A stretch of 9,461 bases of DNA from assembly GCA_900542115.1 (NCBI GenBank), contig UQMC01000079.1, positions 1 through 9,461 of the forward strand, in the 5' to 3' direction. The notes under the pieces were generated by a model. The model did not search any database. It was not told the origin of the DNA and saw only the letters and a list, made by a program, of their open reading frames with translations. Positions 6,872 to 9,461 of the stretch are shown here, one piece after another (the stretch's first letter is position 1; the number at the start of each line of letters is the position of its first letter). The stretch comes from an uncultured Oscillibacter sp. GTDB taxonomy: Bacteria; Bacillota; Clostridia; Oscillospirales; Oscillospiraceae. A program made the translations under genes and the position numbers.

Positions 6872-8170
6872 GTGAAGCTGTTACTGAAGCATTGTGATGT
6901 TCTGGCAGGTGACGGAGAAGGCTATCGCTATTTGGCGGATGCCTACCTCAGTATTGACGGAAGCGTGATCGACTATATCGGCACGGAGCCGCCAAAGGCC
7001 GCCTATGACCGGGAAAAGGACATGACCGGCAAAATGCTGGTCCCCGGTCTTATCAACTGCCATGGCCATACCGCCATGACGCTGCTGCGGGGCGTTGGCA
7101 GTGACCTGCCCCTACAGGAGTGGCTGTTTGAAAAGATGATGCCCATTGAGGATCAATTTACAAAGGAGGACATCCGCATCGGCAACCGGCTGGCGCTGCT
7201 GGAGATGATCTCCACCGGCACCACCAGCTATTCCGATATGTATTTCCATACGGATACCGCCGTGGAAAACGCGGTAGAGGCGGGTATCAAAGCAAACCTT
7301 TGCCGCCCCAGCCAGTGCTTTGATAAAAATGAGACCTACGAGCAGAATACTCGTGCCAAGGAGTCCATCGACCTTTTTAAGCGCTGCAACGGCATGGCGG
7401 AGGGGCGCATTCTTATTGACTTTGCCATCCATGCGGAGTACACGAATTTCCCCCATATTGTAGAGGCGTACAGCGCCGACTGCAAGGCCCTCGGCGGGCG
7501 GATGCACATTCATCTCTCCGAGACGAAGAAGGAGCACGAGGAGTGCATTGCCAAATACGGCAAGACCCCTGCGCAGTGGTTCAACGATTTGGGGACGTTT
7601 GACTCCCCTACCTTTGCCGCCCATTGTGTCTGGGTCACGGAGGAGGATATGGCGCTGATGCTGGAAAAGGGCGTCAGCCCGGTCCATAATCCCACCAGCA
7701 ACATGAAGCTCGGCAGCGGTTTTGCCCCCATTCCCCGGATGCTGGAGCTGGGGCTGAACGTGGCGCTGGGTACGGACGGTGCCGCCAGCAACAACAACCT
7801 GAACATGATGGAGGAAATGCACCTTGCCGCCGTGCTCCACAACGGCTTTACCCATGACCCCACGCTGATGAAGCCCGCGCAGGTATTGAATATGGCTACC
7901 CGCAACGGTGCAAGGCTTCAGGGCCGGAACGATACCGGTGTGCTGGAGGTGGGAAAAAAGGCGGATATCATTGCCATTGACCTGAACCGCCCCCATCTCT
8001 GCCCTAATGTAGACCCGCTGGCGCTGATGACCTATTCCGCCCAGGGCAGCGATGTGGTCATGACCATGGTGGATGGCCGCATTCTCTATGAAAACGGCGA
8101 ATTTTTGACGTTGGACGCCGACCGCATTCTTCACGATGCCCGGGCGTGTGTGGCGCGGCTGTACCGCTGA
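6872..8170 (+). CDS. mtaD: MTA/SAH (or 5'-deoxyadenosine) deaminase, amidohydrolase superfamily
   Basis: Predicted metal-dependent hydrolase that deaminates adenosine-type by-products of SAM: methylthioadenosine (MTA), S-adenosylhomocysteine (SAH) or 5'-deoxyadenosine to the inosine form. The GTG start at 6872 has GGGAGGG (6859-6865) six bases upstream and gives 432 residues, normal for the COG0402 family. An upstream TTG at 6848 overlaps the PNP stop and has no better site. Motifs: PGLINCHGHTAMTLLRG (58-74) with metal ligands H64 and H66; LPLQEWL (79-85) with the family Glu E83; AIHAEYT with H187; MHIHLSET (211-218) with H214 and E217; AAHCVW with H251; ALGTDGAASNNNLNM (298-312) with D302. 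All metal and catalytic positions are present. The C-terminus returns to the small beta domain (VGKKADIIAIDL, then VVMTMVDGRILYENG). The MTA/SAH label comes from family resemblance. Close relatives take guanine, chlorinated triazines or other aminated rings, so substrate is inferred. The adjacent PNP supports a nucleoside substrate. Confidence 0.88.
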   Translation: MKLLLKHCDVLAGDGEGYRYLADAYLSIDGSVIDYIGTEPPKAAYDREKDMTGKMLVPGLINCHGHTAMTLLRGVGSDLPLQEWLFEKMMPIEDQFTKEDIRIGNRLALLEMISTGTTSYSDMYFHTDTAVENAVEAGIKANLCRPSQCFDKNETYEQNTRAKESIDLFKRCNGMAEGRILIDFAIHAEYTNFPHIVEAYSADCKALGGRMHIHLSETKKEHEECIAKYGKTPAQWFNDLGTFDSPTFAAHCVWVTEEDMALMLEKGVSPVHNPTSNMKLGSGFAPIPRMLELGLNVALGTDGAASNNNLNMMEEMHLAAVLHNGFTHDPTLMKPAQVLNMATRNGARLQGRNDTGVLEVGKKADIIAIDLNRPHLCPNVDPLALMTYSAQGSDVVMTMVDGRILYENGEFLTLDADRILHDARACVARLYR

Positions 8171-8227
8171 GAGACGGAGCCGCGGCATTGGCCTGAATGC
8201 GGTTTACGTGCCTTTTGCAAATGAGTA

Positions 8228-8243
8228 TTCCAAGCGCTTTGAA
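8228..8243. promoter_or_regulatory. LacI/GalR-operator-like palindrome upstream of the alcohol dehydrogenase gene
   Basis: The 16-base site TTCCAAGCGCTTTGAA reads the same on both strands except at one base pair of positions (4 and 13). The core AAGCGCTT with central CG is the hallmark of LacI/CcpA-family operators. The flanks (TTCn/nGAA) differ from the CcpA consensus TGnAAnCGnTTnCA. It lies 76 bases before the dehydrogenase ATG, near a weak -10-like CATACT (8245-8250). Confidence 0.45.
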
Positions 8244-8263
8244 GCATACTGTTGAAAAACCAT

Positions 8264-8304
8264 GCCGCCGGAGGCGGCTGTGAAAAAAGCGCCGCTGTGC
8301 GGCG
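8264..8304 (+). promoter_or_regulatory. Tandem GC hairpins with alternative pairing in the dehydrogenase leader
   Basis: Four GC segments occur: 1 GCCGCC (8264-8269), 2 GGCGGC (8273-8278), 3 CGCCGC (8290-8295) and 4 GCGGCG (8299-8304). Segments 1 and 2 pair exactly (loop GGA) and 3 and 4 pair exactly (loop TGT). Segment 2 (8274-8278) can also pair with 3 (8291-8295). Segment 4 abuts the ribosome binding site GGAAAGG (8304-8310). This is the layout of a two-state leader, but no ligand domain is visible. Confidence 0.45.
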
Positions 8305-8319
8305 GAAAGGATCACAATT

Positions 8320-9443
8320 ATGCAGAATTTTACGTTCAATATCCCCACGGTGGTTCATTTCGGCAAGGGTCAGATCAGCAAGCTGGGCGAGGAGATCGCC
8401 AGCCGTGCCAGCCGCGTGCTGGTGGTGTACGGCGGCGGCAGCGTTAAGCGCAACGGCGTGTATGACGGTGCGGTGGAGCAGATGAAAGCCCACGGCATCG
8501 AGTGGGTGGAGCTTAGCGGCGTGGAGCCCAACCCCCGCATTATCACGGTCCGCAAGGGCGTGGAGCTGTGCCGTGCCAACAAACTGGACGGTGTGCTGGC
8601 GCTGGGCGGCGGCAGCGTGATCGACTGCTCCAAGTCCATTGCCGCCGGTGCCTGCTACGATGGCGATGTGTGGGATTTCCCCTCCGGCAAGGCCGTGCCG
8701 GAAAAGGCGCTGCCGATCTTCACCGTGCTGACCATGGCGGCCACCGGCTCTGAAATGGACGGAACCGCTGTGATCTCCGATATGGAGACCAACCAGAAGC
8801 TGGCCTTTGACGCCCATGTTTGCCTGCCCGCCGTGTCCATTCTGGACCCCTCCTATACCTGCTCTCTGCCTGCCTCCCAGACAGCGGCCGGTACGGCGGA
8901 CATCATGTCCCACACCTTTGAGAACTATTTTAGCCGCATTGAGGATTCCTTCCTTGCCGACAGTTTGGCAGAGGCTATCCTGAAGGCCTGCATCCACTAC
9001 GGCCCCAAGGCCATCGCCCAGCCCGAAGACTATGAGGCCCGGGCCAACCTGATGTGGTGCGCTCCGTGGGCCATCAATGGCTTCCTTGAGATGGGTAAGC
9101 CGGTGGCATGGAGCGTACACGCCATTGAGCATGAGCTGTCTGCCTTCTACGATATTACCCACGGTGTGGGCCTTGCAATTTTGACCCCCAACTGGATGCG
9201 CTATGTACTGAACGAAAAGACCGAGCACCGCTTTGCCGCCTATGGCGTGAATGTTTGGGGCCTTGATCCCAAGCTGCCCCGGCGGGAGCTGGCGGAGACC
9301 GCCATTGAAAAGACCCGGGCCTTCTTTACCTCCATGGGCCTGCCCTCCACTCTGCGGGAGGTGGGGATCGGTGAGGAGAAGCTGCCCCTCATGGCGAAAA
9401 AGGCCTATGGCCCCCGCTTCGACAACACCTTCGTTCCTCTGAC
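8320..9443 (+). CDS. Iron-dependent alcohol dehydrogenase, YqhD/butanol dehydrogenase type (3' end missing)
   Basis: Cytoplasmic group III alcohol dehydrogenase that reduces aldehydes to alcohols with NAD(P)H. Genuine sequence gives 374 complete codons; the family is about 385-390 residues, so only the last 10-15 are lost where adapter sequence begins at 9444. The N-terminal Rossmann part shows FGKGQISKLGEEI, VLVVYGGGSVKRNGVYD (33-49) and ALGGGSVIDCSKSIA (94-108). The metal ligands are D194 and H198 (GTADIMSHTFENYF), H267 (SVHAIEHEL) and H281 (DITHGVGLAIL), with the same numbering as E. coli YqhD. The GGGS after the second strand, where NAD-specific FucO has Asp, suggests NADPH preference (inference). 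ATG 8320 has GGAAAGG nine bases upstream. The gap to the deaminase gene is 149 bases with a palindrome and hairpins, so it may be read from the upstream operon, from its own promoter, or both. The substrate aldehyde is unknown. Butanal-type fermentation and detoxification of reactive aldehydes are both common family roles. Confidence 0.93.
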
Positions 9444-9461
9444 AGATCGGAAGAGCGTCGT
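9444..9461 (+). other. Illumina TruSeq adapter remnant (assembly artefact)
   Basis: The last 18 bases, AGATCGGAAGAGCGTCGT, are identical to the start of the TruSeq universal-adapter reverse complement found when short inserts are read through. They are not genomic. They add a false C-terminus (D-R-K-S-V) to the alcohol dehydrogenase frame. The adapter identity is from established knowledge and the match is seen directly. Confidence 0.95.

Noticed and set aside
7112..8188. A 358-codon minus-strand frame opposite the deaminase
   Set aside because: The plus-strand frame carries every amidohydrolase motif; the antisense frame shows none.
8185..8205. Terminator after the deaminase gene (GCATT/AATGC stem then TTT)
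   Set aside because: Only five pairs and three Ts; too weak to call, so read-through into the dehydrogenase remains possible.
8222..8251. Sigma-G-like promoter (TGAGTA, 17 bases, CATACTG) before the dehydrogenase
   Set aside because: Each box is one base off the forespore consensus and there is no reason for this gene to be forespore-specific. The match is too weak to list as a promoter.
8283..8304. Minus-strand terminator (six-pair stem followed by six Ts on that strand)
   Set aside because: No minus-strand gene lies upstream of it to terminate; the stem is better read as part of the plus-strand leader.
8262..8447. Small frame from ATG 8262 overlapping the dehydrogenase start
   Set aside because: No ribosome binding site, and it only runs out of frame through the dehydrogenase gene.
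8131..9228. A 365-codon minus-strand frame opposite the alcohol dehydrogenase
   Set aside because: It is a shadow frame, rich in His, Gly and Ala, with no domain motif, while the plus strand has all dehydrogenase metal ligands.

Overview
The window is a GC-rich (by eye about 60%) stretch of a bacterial chromosome. Its gene content points to a spore-forming Firmicute of the class Clostridia, most likely a high-GC gut lineage of the Oscillospiraceae/Flavonifractor type. The reasons are a division and cell wall (dcw) cluster, the sporulation peptidase SpoIVB, strong GGAGG-type ribosome binding sites and low-GC sigma-A-like promoters. The family-level placement is inference. No gap between genes reaches 300 bases. 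I see no tRNA, rRNA, CRISPR array, IS element or prophage gene.

Positions 1-3776 are the end of the dcw cluster: the last 65 codons of murG, then murA, ftsQ/divIB and ftsZ. murG makes lipid II. murA makes the first committed peptidoglycan precursor. ftsQ and ftsZ build the division septum. murA follows an extended -10 promoter. ftsZ has its own good sigma-A promoter, a leader hairpin and a strong intrinsic terminator. There is no ftsA between ftsQ and ftsZ, and murA sits where Bacillus has murB.

Positions 3777-5168 hold spoIVB, the forespore-secreted serine peptidase that triggers sigma-K activation. It lies directly behind ftsZ, and the gene after it is not spo0A but an unrelated gene on the other strand. 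Its start is unusual: a TTG codon after a strong ribosome binding site crowded with out-of-frame ATGs. Positions 4976-5105 hold no gene or clear plus-strand terminator.

Positions 5106-5864 hold a minus-strand GNAT acetyltransferase with its own terminator. It is divergent from the next operon. The 165-base intergenic region carries one promoter for each direction and nested inverted repeats over the acetyltransferase -10 and start site.

Positions 5941-9443 hold a nucleoside salvage pair, a purine nucleoside phosphorylase (PNP) and an MTA/SAH/5'-deoxyadenosine deaminase-type amidohydrolase, 20 bases apart. After a 149-base structured gap comes an iron-type NAD(P)H alcohol dehydrogenase of the YqhD/butanol dehydrogenase family. 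The gap holds a LacI-operator-like palindrome and four GC segments that can pair in alternative ways just ahead of the ribosome binding site. Deaminase plus phosphorylase would turn SAM by-product nucleosides into hypoxanthine and a sugar 1-phosphate. A link of the dehydrogenase to aldehydes made from those sugars is a testable idea, not shown here.

The last 18 bases (9444-9461) match Illumina TruSeq adapter sequence. They are an assembly artefact, so the dehydrogenase gene is cut about 10-15 codons before its natural end.
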